Positions 7,208 through 15,596 of a stretch of DNA of 64,000 nucleotides are shown here, in pieces. The DNA lies in assembly GCF_014649695.1 (NCBI RefSeq), contig NZ_BMTN01000018.1:94295-158294 (forward strand), in the 5' to 3' direction. The stretch comes from Streptomyces kurssanovii (GTDB taxonomy: Bacteria; Actinomycetota; Actinomycetes; Streptomycetales; Streptomycetaceae). The notes beneath the pieces are model-generated. The model searched no databases. It had not been told where the DNA came from and was given only the letters and a program-made list of their open reading frames with translations. The first letter of the stretch is position 1. Every line of letters begins with the position of its first letter. The translations under genes were made by a program, and so were the position numbers.

Positions 7208-10142
7208 GCACGACGGCGGAGGGGACGCCGGATCCGACGCGCTGACAGCCGTCATCGGCGCTCTGAACGGTGCCGGTGAGGACCTGGACGCGATGTCGCT
7301 GGCCGAGCTGCTGTGGCTGTCCGCCCGCATGCCGGCACGGGCAGCGGCCCGCAACGGCGGGAGCGGCGGCGGCGCGGACCCGGCTACGTCCGAGGACCTT
7401 CGGGAACGGCTGCCCGACTGGGACGGCGAAGCGCACTCCGTGTACCAGGCGGCGGCGGACGGGGAAGGGGCCACGCTCGCGGCACGCCGGGTGATCGTGC
7501 CGCGAGCCTCCGCACTCCCGCACGCCAGGCAGCTCGCCTCGGCTCTCAGGCCGTTGGGCCGTCCATGGCGGAACGGTCGCAGACAGCAGCTCGACGTCGA
7601 TGCCACCGTCTCCGACTACGCGAGGAGCGGTGAGCTCGTTCCCGCGTTCAGGCCCGGCCCGGAACGCTGGTTCGACCTGACGGTCGTGGTCGACCGGTCA
7701 CCCACGATGGCCGTGTGGGACGCCACCGTCGACGAGCTGCTCAAGGTGCTCGCCACGTCGGGTGTCTTCCGCACCCTGCGCACAGCCGGCATCGGTGCCG
7801 GCAAGGAAGGTGAACAGCCCGTCAACGAGGGCCAGCCGCCCGGGCGTCGTCGGGACGGTTGGGCGACCACCGCGCACTCCCGGCGGCTCCTGCTGGTCGT
7901 CTCGGACTGCGTATCGGGCGGCCAAGCGGTGTGGGACCTTCTCCGCCGCAGTTCCGCGGTCACGCCCACGGTGCTGCTCAACCCTCTGCCGCCCCAGATC
8001 TGGCGGCGGTCGGGGCTCGATCTACCCGCCGTCAAGGTCTCGCCGCCGCCCGCGGCGGGCTCGCCCAACGTCCGGTTGCGCTATCTCGTGCCGCCGTTAC
8101 TGGACGCCCTGCCGGAAACCTCGGGGGGCCGAGGTCACACCTGGGTGCCCGTTCCGGTGGTGGCTTTGTCACCGCACTCGGTCGCACGGTGGACACGCAT
8201 GCTCATGCGCGGGGATCCGGCAGGATGCCAAGCCGTGCTCGTCCCGGAGCCGGGCATCATTCCGCGGCCACCGGCTCCACGACCCGGCCTGCCGGACGGC
8301 GGACAGCTCGTCGAGGCGTTCCTCCACAACGCGTCGTCCCCGGCCCTGCGCCTCGCCGTTCTGTGTTCGCCCTGTCCCGGCCTGAACACCGCGTTGATCC
8401 ATCTGATCCGGCACGAACTCGTACCCGAGGCGACGTCGGCCGATGTCGCCGAAGTCGTGGTCAGTGGCCTCTTCTCGATCAGCGAAGGAGCGGCGGGCGG
8501 CAGCGGCCCCGTCCTGCGGTTCAGAAACGGGGTACGCGAGCGGCTGACCGCACGGCTCGGCGCCCGCGACGCGCGGCGTACCCGGGAAGCGGTGAGCCGT
8601 TTCATCGCTGCCCACCCGTCAGCCACCGCGCACTTCGAGGCACTGGTGCCCGCTGCCGGCGGTCGGGCCGCGATCTCCACGGAAGCGGCGCCCTTTGCTG
8701 ACGTCTCGACCCGCACACTGGACGCTCTGGGTGCGACCACGACCGGCGACGGTCCGGTCACGTCCGTGGCGGATCCCACGGACGTCACGGATGCCGCGGA
8801 TGGCTTGGACGTCATGGACGCCGTGGAACACCCATCGCCCCCCGAGTCACCGGTGACGCCTCCGGCGCCTGCCGCCTGGGCGGGTCGCCCACGCCCCCGC
8901 GACGCCTGGACCGGGGACGACCGGCCGGACCACCGCCCGTACTTCTTTCTCAGTTACGCCCATACCCCCCGTTACGCCGAGGGAGCCGACCCCGACATGT
9001 GGGTCGAGCGCCTCTTCCGTGATCTGTGCGGCCATGTGATGGCCATGACCGACCTTCCGGCCGGCGCCCCCGCGGGCTTCATGGACCGGGAGATCAGATC
9101 GGGCGAGGGCTGGTCCGAGCGGCTGGGAGAAGTCCTCGCCACCTGCCGGACGTTCGTCCCGCTCTTCTCCCCCCGCTACTTCGCCAGCGAGATGTGCGGC
9201 AAGGAGTGGTACGCCTTCGCCGAGCGGGCGGTCTACCACCACGCCAGGAGCGGCAGCCCGGTCGAGCCCATCGTGCCCGCCCTGTGGGTGCCGACTCCTC
9301 CGGAAATGCTTCCCGGACCAGCAACACGCCTTCAGGTCAACCACCGGGTCTTCGGCGACCGCTATGCCACCGACGGCCTCTACGGGCTGATCAAACTCCG
9401 GCTGTTCGCCGAGGAGTACGAACGGGCCGTCTACGAGCTGGCGAAACGGATCGTCTTCGTCGCCGACACCGCCGAGCTGCCGCCCGGAAGTCCGGTGGAC
9501 TACCGCAGTGTCCCCAGCGCCTTCGGCGCGCCCGGGGGCATGCCGGGCAATCTCCGGCTCGCGGTGGCGGCGCCCACTGCCGGAGGACTGCCCGAAGGGC
9601 GATCGCCCTTCTACTACGGGGCGACGCGGGGCGCCTGGAACCCTTTCCGCCCACTGTCCCAGCGGGCCGCGGCAGATCTCGTGGCGTCTCTCGTCTTCGT
9701 GTCCAACCGCCAGGTGGACATCGTCCCGTTCGACGAGGGGCTCACGGGTCCTGGGGAACGCGATCCCTCCCATGGCCCGCTGATCCTGCTGGTCGACCCA
9801 TGGGCCGTACGGGTGCCGCAGCTGCGTGCGGGACTCATGGCGCTCGACAGACTGAACCGGCCGGACGTGAAGGTCGTGATCCTCTGGAACCCCACCGACC
9901 CGCAGTCCGCAGAGGCAGGGCCCGACCTCTCCGACGACTTGGCAAGAACCCTTCCCACGCTTCTGCACCGCGACGAGTCACCCCTGTCGCGAACGTCCAA
10001 GAACAGCGTGCTCAACATCAAGGCCCTGGGCCGGGTCGTCCCGGCGGTGGTCAGGGACGTCTACTCCGCCTACCACCGGCACGCGCAGTCGCCTCTTGAT
10101 GTCGCACGCCCCGCCCTCAGAGATCCGGCGGACGGATCATGA
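7200..10142 (+). CDS. SAV_2336-type vWA protein fused to an FxsC-like TIR domain
   Basis: 980 aa. Residues 1-150 look like the SAV_2336 N-terminal domain. A vWA domain follows with the MIDAS motif in DLTVVVDRSPTM (Asp165). A helical region extends to about 500, then an acidic low-complexity linker rich in Asp, Val and Thr (about 515-560). From about 580 a TIR-like domain begins with PYFFLSYAHTPR and contains FMDREIRSGEGW and SPRYFASEMCGKEW; Glu669 is the candidate catalytic glutamate of NAD-cleaving TIRs. The last 200 residues match the C-terminal half of FxsC-type proteins (LILLVDPWAV). GTG at 7200 has AAGGA upstream and overlaps the MoxR stop. The vWA part probably partners MoxR; the TIR part may be an NADase effector or a signalling module. 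No FxsA, FxsB or FxsT is nearby. Confidence 0.85.
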   Translation: MPEHDGGGDAGSDALTAVIGALNGAGEDLDAMSLAELLWLSARMPARAAARNGGSGGGADPATSEDLRERLPDWDGEAHSVYQAAADGEGATLAARRVIVPRASALPHARQLASALRPLGRPWRNGRRQQLDVDATVSDYARSGELVPAFRPGPERWFDLTVVVDRSPTMAVWDATVDELLKVLATSGVFRTLRTAGIGAGKEGEQPVNEGQPPGRRRDGWATTAHSRRLLLVVSDCVSGGQAVWDLLRRSSAVTPTVLLNPLPPQIWRRSGLDLPAVKVSPPPAAGSPNVRLRYLVPPLLDALPETSGGRGHTWVPVPVVALSPHSVARWTRMLMRGDPAGCQAVLVPEPGIIPRPPAPRPGLPDGGQLVEAFLHNASSPALRLAVLCSPCPGLNTALIHLIRHELVPEATSADVAEVVVSGLFSISEGAAGGSGPVLRFRNGVRERLTARLGARDARRTREAVSRFIAAHPSATAHFEALVPAAGGRAAISTEAAPFADVSTRTLDALGATTTGDGPVTSVADPTDVTDAADGLDVMDAVEHPSPPESPVTPPAPAAWAGRPRPRDAWTGDDRPDHRPYFFLSYAHTPRYAEGADPDMWVERLFRDLCGHVMAMTDLPAGAPAGFMDREIRSGEGWSERLGEVLATCRTFVPLFSPRYFASEMCGKEWYAFAERAVYHHARSGSPVEPIVPALWVPTPPEMLPGPATRLQVNHRVFGDRYATDGLYGLIKLRLFAEEYERAVYELAKRIVFVADTAELPPGSPVDYRSVPSAFGAPGGMPGNLRLAVAAPTAGGLPEGRSPFYYGATRGAWNPFRPLSQRAAADLVASLVFVSNRQVDIVPFDEGLTGPGERDPSHGPLILLVDPWAVRVPQLRAGLMALDRLNRPDVKVVILWNPTDPQSAEAGPDLSDDLARTLPTLLHRDESPLSRTSKNSVLNIKALGRVVPAVVRDVYSAYHRHAQSPLDVARPALRDPADGS

Positions 10143-10157
10143 CGCCCGGAGGGGCCG

Positions 10158-10433
10158 TCAAAGCCGCCCGGCTCCGGCGGCGACGACGAACGCCGCGAAC
10201 GCGGCGGGGGTGGTGGTGAAGACGGGGCCGTCGGGGTTCTTGGAGTCGCGGACGGCGACGTGGGGGGTGAGGTCGGCGACCTCGACGCAGTCGCCGCCGG
10301 TGTCGCCGCTGTACGAGGACTTGCGCCAGGCGGCGGCGCCAAGGGGCGCGCACTCGACGCATTGACCGCCGGTGTCGCCGCTGTAGGACGACTTACGCCA
10401 GCGCACGTCCGTCGGGCTCTGGATGGTCTCCAT
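10158..10433 (-). CDS. DUF397-domain protein (tandem DUF397 repeats)
   Basis: 91 aa. It contains two copies of the DUF397 motif, WRKSSYSGDTGGQCVECAPL and WRKSSYSGDTGGDCVEVADL, followed by the usual VAVRDSKNPDGPV and an Ala/Phe-rich end (TPAAFAAFVVAA). DUF397 proteins are small partners of XRE/DUF5753 regulators throughout Streptomyces, and some pairs act as toxin-antitoxin-like or developmental switches. The start overlaps the end of the upstream XRE gene by 41 bp, so the two are co-translated. It is convergent with the vWA-TIR gene, ending 15 bp from it; there is no sign that it belongs to the conflict operon. Confidence 0.9.
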   Translation of the reverse strand: METIQSPTDVRWRKSSYSGDTGGQCVECAPLGAAAWRKSSYSGDTGGDCVEVADLTPHVAVRDSKNPDGPVFTTTPAAFAAFVVAAGAGRL

Positions 10434-11241
10434 ACCGTTCCTCCATTACGCGGGCGATGAGCGCCGCCGAATCGTCGACGGAGAGCGCGGCGGCCTGCAA
10501 GTGATCGTAACGAAGCGAACCCTCCCTGACAGCAGCCGGGTTGGCCGTCATGTGCCCCTGCACGAAGTCCTCGGTGTAGACGAGGTCCGGGTCGTCGTCG
10601 AACCGCAGCAGATTGAACGAGCCCATCAGCCCCGCGTGCGCACCCGCCTTGAAGGGCAGCACCTGCACCTTCACCCAGTCCCGACCGCGCAGCTCCAGCA
10701 GGTGGGCAAGCTGATTGCGCATGACCTCGGGGCCGCCGATCTCCTGGTGCAGCACGGCCTCGCTCAGCACCACCCACATCAGCGGCGGCGTCTCCCGGTC
10801 CAGAATGCGCTGGCGCTCCATTCTGGCCGCCGCCCTGGCGTCGAGGTTCTCCTCAGACCTGACGCCAAGTACCGCACGTGCGTACCCCTCCGTCTGGAGC
10901 AGCCCATGCACCAACTGCGCCTGATAGGTCGAGATGTACGCCGCCTTCGCCTCCATCTCCGCGTACGCCTGGAACCAGTGCGGCAGTTGGCTCCGGAGCA
11001 CCAGCCCCACCAGCCGGGAGAACATGCCGTCCGTCCCCAGCGCCGCGTCGACCCGTTCGCTGAAGTCCCGCGTGGGGACCTTCTTCGCCGTCTCGATCTG
11101 GCCGACCAGCGAGCCCGTGACGAAGATGCACGAGCCCAACTGGGCCTGGTTCATGCCGGTCGCTTCCCTGCGGCGGCGCAGTTCCGCGCCGTAGTAGTCC
11201 AGCGGCGATGCGCCGGGGTCGAGGTTGCGCATGTGGACCAT
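10393..11241 (-). CDS. XRE-family regulator with DUF5753 (Scr1-like) domain
   Basis: 282 aa. The N-terminal helix-turn-helix (about residues 20-75) has LRRRREATGMNQAQLG and FVTGSLVGQIETAKKVP. The C-terminal part (about 100-275) is the DUF5753 domain, with typical segments VHGLLQTEGYARAVL, QRILDRETPPLMWVVLSEAV and VQVLPFKAGAHAGLMGSF. Such regulators work with the DUF397 partner encoded downstream. ATG at 11241 is preferred; ATG at 11232 is a close alternative. A second copy of this module with the same domain order sits at 57.8-58.9 kb. Target promoters cannot be read, though autoregulation through the 154-bp upstream gap is likely. Confidence 0.92.
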   Translation of the reverse strand: MVHMRNLDPGASPLDYYGAELRRRREATGMNQAQLGSCIFVTGSLVGQIETAKKVPTRDFSERVDAALGTDGMFSRLVGLVLRSQLPHWFQAYAEMEAKAAYISTYQAQLVHGLLQTEGYARAVLGVRSEENLDARAAARMERQRILDRETPPLMWVVLSEAVLHQEIGGPEVMRNQLAHLLELRGRDWVKVQVLPFKAGAHAGLMGSFNLLRFDDDPDLVYTEDFVQGHMTANPAAVREGSLRYDHLQAAALSVDDSAALIARVMEERYGDHPEPDGRALA

Positions 11242-11395
11242 CGCGTCGGCCCCCCGTTCGTTGTGGCTCCCGGCCGACCGTAAACACCCCGGCGCACCCG
11301 GGTGAGGTGAATCACGCAGGACACCTCGAACGGGGGACCTACCGGCGCGTAGGGCACGATGGCCTGATCCGTACGACCCGCCCAGGAGGACCCCC

Positions 11396-12049
11396 ATGGC
11401 GCCCGCCACTCCCCAGCCGGAGATCCTTGCCGCCTTCGAGGCCGCCAAGGGCTTCATGCCCGTGGGCGAGGGCCTCGCCCTGTACGCGGCCGCCGCGGAG
11501 GCCGGGGCGCTCGGACTGCCGCTGCTCGAGGTGGGGACGTACTGCGGGCGCTCGACGATCCTGCTGGCGGACGCGGCGCGGGAGGCCGGCACGGTCGCCG
11601 TGACCGTGGACCACCACCGGGGCAGCGAGGAGCAGCAGCCGGGCTGGGACTACCACGACCCGGAGACGGTGGACCCCGAGGTGGGTCTCATGGACACGCT
11701 GCCCACCTTCCGCCGCACGCTGCACAAGGCCGGTCTCGAGGAGTATGTCGTCGCGGTCGTCGGCCGGTCGCCGCAGGTGGCGAAGGTGTGGGGCGGGAAG
11801 GCGGGGCTCGTCTTCATCGACGGCGGCCACACCGACGAGCACGCGACGAACGATTACGAGGGCTGGGCCCCGCATGTCGCGGAAGGCGGGCTGCTGGTGA
11901 TCCACGACGTCTTCCCCGACCCGGTGGACGAGTGGACGGGACAAGCCCCGTACCGCATCTATCTCCGCGCCCTGGCGTCCGGCGCGTTCACCGAGGTCTC
12001 GGCCACGGATTCGCTGCGCGTCCTGCGCCGCACGGGCCCGGGCATCTGA
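11396..12049 (+). CDS. Class I SAM-dependent methyltransferase
   Basis: 217 aa. The SAM-binding glycine motif is LLEVGTYCGRST (about residue 42-53), the acidic ribose-binding strand is VAVTVDHH, and the post-II motif is LVFIDGGHTDEHATNDYEGW, as in the Methyltransf_24 / cephalosporin-hydroxylase-like group. The acceptor is unknown. A strong ribosome site, AGGAGG, lies just before the ATG. It is divergent from the XRE regulator across 154 bp and monocistronic as far as can be seen. Confidence 0.85.
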   Translation: MAPATPQPEILAAFEAAKGFMPVGEGLALYAAAAEAGALGLPLLEVGTYCGRSTILLADAAREAGTVAVTVDHHRGSEEQQPGWDYHDPETVDPEVGLMDTLPTFRRTLHKAGLEEYVVAVVGRSPQVAKVWGGKAGLVFIDGGHTDEHATNDYEGWAPHVAEGGLLVIHDVFPDPVDEWTGQAPYRIYLRALASGAFTEVSATDSLRVLRRTGPGI

Positions 12050-12142
12050 CGGGCGCCCCTGGACCGGAGCCGTACGCCCGTAGCGGGGGTCCGGTCGGGT
12101 GCGACACCGTCGACCAGGCCGACCGGCGGACCCGCCGCCCGC

Positions 12143-12148
12143 TAGCAT
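12143..12148 (+). promoter_or_regulatory. -10 element TAGCAT of a probable leaderless promoter
   Basis: TAGCAT fits the actinobacterial TAnnnT -10 consensus and ends 7 bases before the GTG at 12156. There is no Shine-Dalgarno between them. Transcription starting at or next to the GTG would give a leaderless mRNA, common in Streptomyces. Inferred from spacing only. Confidence 0.45.
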
Positions 12149-12155
12149 CGCGACC

Positions 12156-13112
12156 GTGTCGTACGACGAGAACCAGCACCGTGATCCCCGGCCGCGCCCC
12201 TCCCGGCGCGGTCTCGTCGCCGTGGTCGCGGGCGCGGCGCTCGTGGTGGGGGGTGCGGGCGGGTGGCTGGCGTGGCAGGCCGACGGTTCCGGGGGCGGCA
12301 GCGCCCCCACCGGGTCCGCCACCTCCGCGGGCAAACCGGGCGGCTCCAAGGCCCCGTCGCCGTCTTTGGCCCCGTCCGGTTCGAAGACCGTCGCGCCGCC
12401 CGCGTCGTCCGCCGCGCCTTCCCCTTCCAAGAAGGCCGGTCCGCTCGCGGGGAAGGTCGTCGTGGTGGACCCGGGGCACAATCCCGGGAACTTCTCGCAC
12501 ACCCGCGAGATCAACCGCCAGGTGGACATCGGAACCAACCGCAAGGAATGCGACACGACAGGCACGGCGACCGCCGCCGGTTACCGTGAAGCGGATTTCA
12601 CCCTCGATGTTTCACGTCGTCTTCGCACTCTGCTCGAAGAGCAGGGCGCAACGGTCGAATTCACCCAGGACGACGATCGTCCGTTCGGTCCGTGCATCGA
12701 CGAACGGGCACGATTCGGCAACGAAGCACGGGCCGACGCGGTCATCTCGGTCCATGCGGACGGCTCGGCCGTGGGCAACCGCGGCTTCCACGTGATCCTC
12801 CCCGATCGGGTCAAGGCGGGCGCCGCCGACACCTCGAAGATCGTGGGCCCTTCGCGTGAACTCGGCGAACGCATCGCCGGCCGGTTCCTGCGCGCCACCG
12901 GAAGCTCCCCGTCCAATTACGTGGGCGACGGAACCGGCCTCGACGTGCGCAAAGATCTGGGCGGACTGAACCTTTCGACCGTGCCCAAGGTCTTCATCGA
13001 ATGCGGCAATATGCGGGATCCTGAGGACGTCGCTCTGCTCACCAGCCCGAGCTGGCGGCAGAAGGCGGCCCAGGGAATGGCGGACGGCATCAGCAGCTAC
13101 CTACAACGGTGA
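12156..13112 (+). CDS. N-acetylmuramoyl-L-alanine amidase (Amidase_3), membrane-anchored
   Basis: 318 aa. A positively charged start and one hydrophobic segment (about residues 16-36) form a signal anchor, followed by a Ser/Pro/Lys-rich spacer to about 100. The catalytic domain shows the zinc amidase pattern: VVVDPGHNPGN (His ligand), YREADFTLDV (Glu ligand), VISVHADGS (His ligand) and FIECGNMRDPEDVALL (catalytic Glu). The family cleaves the amide bond between muramic acid and the peptide stem, so the enzyme acts outside the membrane in wall turnover. The central insert with Cys residues (about 130-175) is longer than in CwlM-type enzymes. GTG is chosen because a -10 element sits 8 bases upstream and the signal follows directly. 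Confidence 0.9.
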   Translation: MSYDENQHRDPRPRPSRRGLVAVVAGAALVVGGAGGWLAWQADGSGGGSAPTGSATSAGKPGGSKAPSPSLAPSGSKTVAPPASSAAPSPSKKAGPLAGKVVVVDPGHNPGNFSHTREINRQVDIGTNRKECDTTGTATAAGYREADFTLDVSRRLRTLLEEQGATVEFTQDDDRPFGPCIDERARFGNEARADAVISVHADGSAVGNRGFHVILPDRVKAGAADTSKIVGPSRELGERIAGRFLRATGSSPSNYVGDGTGLDVRKDLGGLNLSTVPKVFIECGNMRDPEDVALLTSPSWRQKAAQGMADGISSYLQR

Positions 13113-13263
13113 GTGCGATACCGGGCGGACGTCCGGAACCGGCAGACGATAGATTCACCTCTACGATGGGGAGTCACCCCCGAGCTCCGCGTCAGCGCAC
13201 ACCGCCCCAACAGGCGGCAGCGAAGACCGCCCCGATGATGAGACGACGACAAAGGATCTTTAC

Positions 13264-14094
13264 GTGAACATCCGCTCCCTCACTCGAGGCGACGGCGTGG
13301 TGATCGGAGCAGCGGTGGTGCTGTTCATCGCCTCGTTCCTCAGCTTCACCAGCTACGAATGCCCCGGCGGTGGCGACTGCGGCCCCACTTTCAACGCCTG
13401 GGACTCCCTGAGCACGGTGATGTCCATCTACATCGGCGGCATCATCGGCGCCGCGCTGCTGATCCTCAGCCGCAGCATGCCGGGCCGCAAGGTCGCGGGG
13501 CTCGACATCGGCCAGTTCGGCGTGGCCCTCACCATCTTCGCGCTCTGGACGATGTTCTGGACGATCATCGACATGAACAGCGCGGGCGCCGGCGCCATCC
13601 TCGGCCTGCTGGGCACCATCGCCCTGGCCGGCGGCGCCATCGCCACCCCGCTGGTGCCGGCTCTCAAGGCCCCGCTCGTCGGCGCCCCGAGCCCGGCCGC
13701 CGTCCAGCAGCCGTACGGCATGCAGCCCCAGCCGCAGGGTGGTTACGGCTACCCGGGCGCGGGCGCCGGCCAGCCGCCGTACGGCGGCCAGCCGGGTCAG
13801 CCGCAGCCTTACGGTGCGCAGGGCGGGCAGCCGCAGGCCGCCGCCCAGCCGGCCGCCGCGGCCCCGGCCGACGCCTCCCAGGGCGGCGCCCCGTCGGACT
13901 TCACCCCGTTCTGGTTCGCCGTGCCGGTGGCCCGTCCGCTGTACGGCGAGGACGGTTCGCCGACGCCGATCGCCGAACTGGCGCCCGGCACCTGGTACCT
14001 GGCGGTGGAGCAGCGCGGTCCCGGTCTGGTGGCCCAGACGCAGGACGGCCGTCGTGGCGTGCTGCAGGACACCTCGGGCATTCAGCGCGGCTGA
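13264..14094 (+). CDS. DUF5336-like membrane protein with Pro/Gln/Gly-rich linker
   Basis: 276 aa. Four hydrophobic segments span about residues 14-110 (FIASFLSFTSY, YIGGIIGAALLIL, FGVALTIFALWTMFW, ILGLLGTIALAGGAIATPLV). A long low-complexity linker rich in Pro, Gly, Gln and Tyr follows (about 140-205). A compact C-terminal domain begins at FTPFWFAVPVARPLYGEDG and ends LVAQTQDGRRGVLQDTSG. The membrane part resembles DUF5336 proteins of actinobacteria; function unknown. A GTG start at 13264 has AAAGGA 8 bases upstream. A strong terminator hairpin follows the stop, so the gene is probably transcribed alone from a promoter in the 150-bp upstream gap. Confidence 0.8.
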   Translation: MNIRSLTRGDGVVIGAAVVLFIASFLSFTSYECPGGGDCGPTFNAWDSLSTVMSIYIGGIIGAALLILSRSMPGRKVAGLDIGQFGVALTIFALWTMFWTIIDMNSAGAGAILGLLGTIALAGGAIATPLVPALKAPLVGAPSPAAVQQPYGMQPQPQGGYGYPGAGAGQPPYGGQPGQPQPYGAQGGQPQAAAQPAAAAPADASQGGAPSDFTPFWFAVPVARPLYGEDGSPTPIAELAPGTWYLAVEQRGPGLVAQTQDGRRGVLQDTSGIQRG

Positions 14095-14112
14095 TCCCTC
14101 TCGCACACAGCG

Positions 14113-14142
14113 CGGCCCCTCGCCCTTCCGGGCGGGGGGCCG
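14113..14142 (+). terminator. Strong hairpin terminator after the DUF5336-like gene
   Basis: Two 13-base arms (14113-14125 and 14130-14142) pair with only one T-G wobble around a TTCC loop. It starts 18 bp past the stop at 14094 and lacks a long U tract, as is usual in Streptomyces. Confidence 0.75.
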
Positions 14143-14199
14143 TTGCCGTACCCTGACGCACCGTCAGGGGACCTCCGGGCGGGGGAAGGACGGACCGGT

Positions 14200-15210
14200 A
14201 TGCGACTCGGACTCGCCCTCGGCTACTGGGGCCGCGGCCCCGACCCCGGTCAGCTGGAACTGGCCCGAGAGGCCGAGCGCCTCGGCTACGACTCCGTGTG
14301 GACGGCGGAGGCGTGGGGGTCGGACGCGTTCACCCCGCTCACCTGGATCGCGGCGCACACGTCCCGCATCCGGCTGGGCACCGCGGTGGCCCAGATGTCC
14401 GCGCGCACGCCGACGGCGACCGCCATGCACGCGCTGACGCTCGATCATCTCTCCGGCGGCCGGATGATGCTGGGGCTGGGCCTGTCGGGACCGCAGGTGG
14501 TGGAGGGGTGGTACGGCCGCCCGTTCCCCGCCAGTCCGCTCACCGCGACCCGCGAGTACGTCGATGTGATCCGCCAAGTCCTGGCCCGCGAGGGGCCGGT
14601 GGAGCTGGCCGGCCGCTTCCACCGTCACCCCTACACGGGCGGCGACGGCACCGGCACGGGCAAGCCCCTGCGGCCCATCACCCACCCGCTGCGCGCGGAT
14701 CTGCCCGTACTGCTGGGGGCGGAGGGGCCGAAGAACATCGCGCAGACGACCCGTATCGCCGACGGGTGGCTGCCTCTGTACTGGTCCCCGCTGCGGACGG
14801 ACGTCTACGCGGCGTCCCTCACGGACCTCCCGGCGGACTTCATGGTCGCCCCGATGGCCCGGGCGCGGGTCTGCGACGACATCGCGGAGGGCCTGCTGCC
14901 CGTGAAGGCGATGCTCGGCTTCTACATCGGCGGCATGGGACACGCGACCCGCAACTTCCACGTCGGCCTGATGGCGCGGATGGGCTTCGAGGCGGAGGCC
15001 ATCCGGATCCAGGAACTCTTCCTGGCGGGCCGCAGACAGGAGGCGGTGCTCGCCGTGCCCGGCGACTTCGCGGACGAGATCTCGCTGGTCGGACCGCGTG
15101 AACGCATCGCGGAACGGCTGGAGTTGTGGCGGACGGGCCCGGTCACGGACCTGCTGGTCACCGCACCGGACCCGCACACGCTGCGGGTGCTGGCCGAGCT
15201 GAACGGGTAG
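14200..15210 (+). CDS. LLM-class F420-dependent oxidoreductase
   Basis: 336 aa TIM-barrel flavin/F420 enzyme. It begins MRLGLALGYWGRGPDP, typical of the class, followed by GYDSVWTAEAWGSDAFTPLTWIAAHT and RIRLGTAVAQMSARTPT, the conserved cofactor-side strands, then DHLSGGRMMLGLGLSGPQVVEGWYG. The family uses F420H2 or FMNH2 to reduce or oxidise diverse substrates, and the substrate is not predictable here. Length is normal for the family. A GGGGGAAGGA ribosome site precedes ATG 14200, downstream of the terminator of the preceding gene. No pathway partners are adjacent. Confidence 0.9.
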   Translation: MRLGLALGYWGRGPDPGQLELAREAERLGYDSVWTAEAWGSDAFTPLTWIAAHTSRIRLGTAVAQMSARTPTATAMHALTLDHLSGGRMMLGLGLSGPQVVEGWYGRPFPASPLTATREYVDVIRQVLAREGPVELAGRFHRHPYTGGDGTGTGKPLRPITHPLRADLPVLLGAEGPKNIAQTTRIADGWLPLYWSPLRTDVYAASLTDLPADFMVAPMARARVCDDIAEGLLPVKAMLGFYIGGMGHATRNFHVGLMARMGFEAEAIRIQELFLAGRRQEAVLAVPGDFADEISLVGPRERIAERLELWRTGPVTDLLVTAPDPHTLRVLAELNG

Positions 15211-15297
15211 CCGTGGCACCTCACCTGCGCCCCCGGTGCCGCCACTTGGGCGAGCCCGAACGGGTTTCACACAGTCACAAGCGGCAACACGCTGAGC

Positions 15298-15588
15298 ATG
15301 ACAACACGCACGAGCAGTACCACCACAGTGGCGAGAGTCGTCGCCGTCGTAGCGGACGTCATGGCCTTCGTCATCGGCCTGTGGATCCTGATGTACCTGC
15401 TGGACGCCAACAGGGCCAACGACCTGGTCGAGTTCGTCCGCGAGACGGCCCGCTGGCTGGCCGGCTGGTCCCACGACCTGTTCACCTTCGACAAGGAATG
15501 GGCGCGGGTGGTGGCGGGCTACGGGCTGGCGGCGGTCGTCTACCTCTTCATCGGCCACGCGGCGGCGGGCGCGCTGCGGCGCCGCTGA
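15298..15588 (+). CDS. Small two-helix membrane protein of unknown function
   Basis: 96 aa. Two hydrophobic segments (about residues 11-36 and 70-90) flank an amphipathic acidic/aromatic stretch (FVRETARWLAGWSHDLFTF), with a basic C-terminus (GALRRR). No family is recognised. The reading frame has the expected codon bias and ends just before a dispersed repeat. The ribosome site is weak; AAGCGG lies about 15 bases upstream of the ATG. It might be the distal gene of the oxidoreductase unit, 87 bp upstream, but the spacing does not prove this. Confidence 0.65.
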   Translation: MTTRTSSTTTVARVVAVVADVMAFVIGLWILMYLLDANRANDLVEFVRETARWLAGWSHDLFTFDKEWARVVAGYGLAAVVYLFIGHAAAGALRRR

Positions 15589-15596
15589 CGCCTGCG

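Noticed and set aside
10158-11241. XRE/DUF397 pair as regulator of the conflict operon
   Set aside because: It is convergent with that operon, and a homologous pair occurs elsewhere without one; adjacency alone is not enough.
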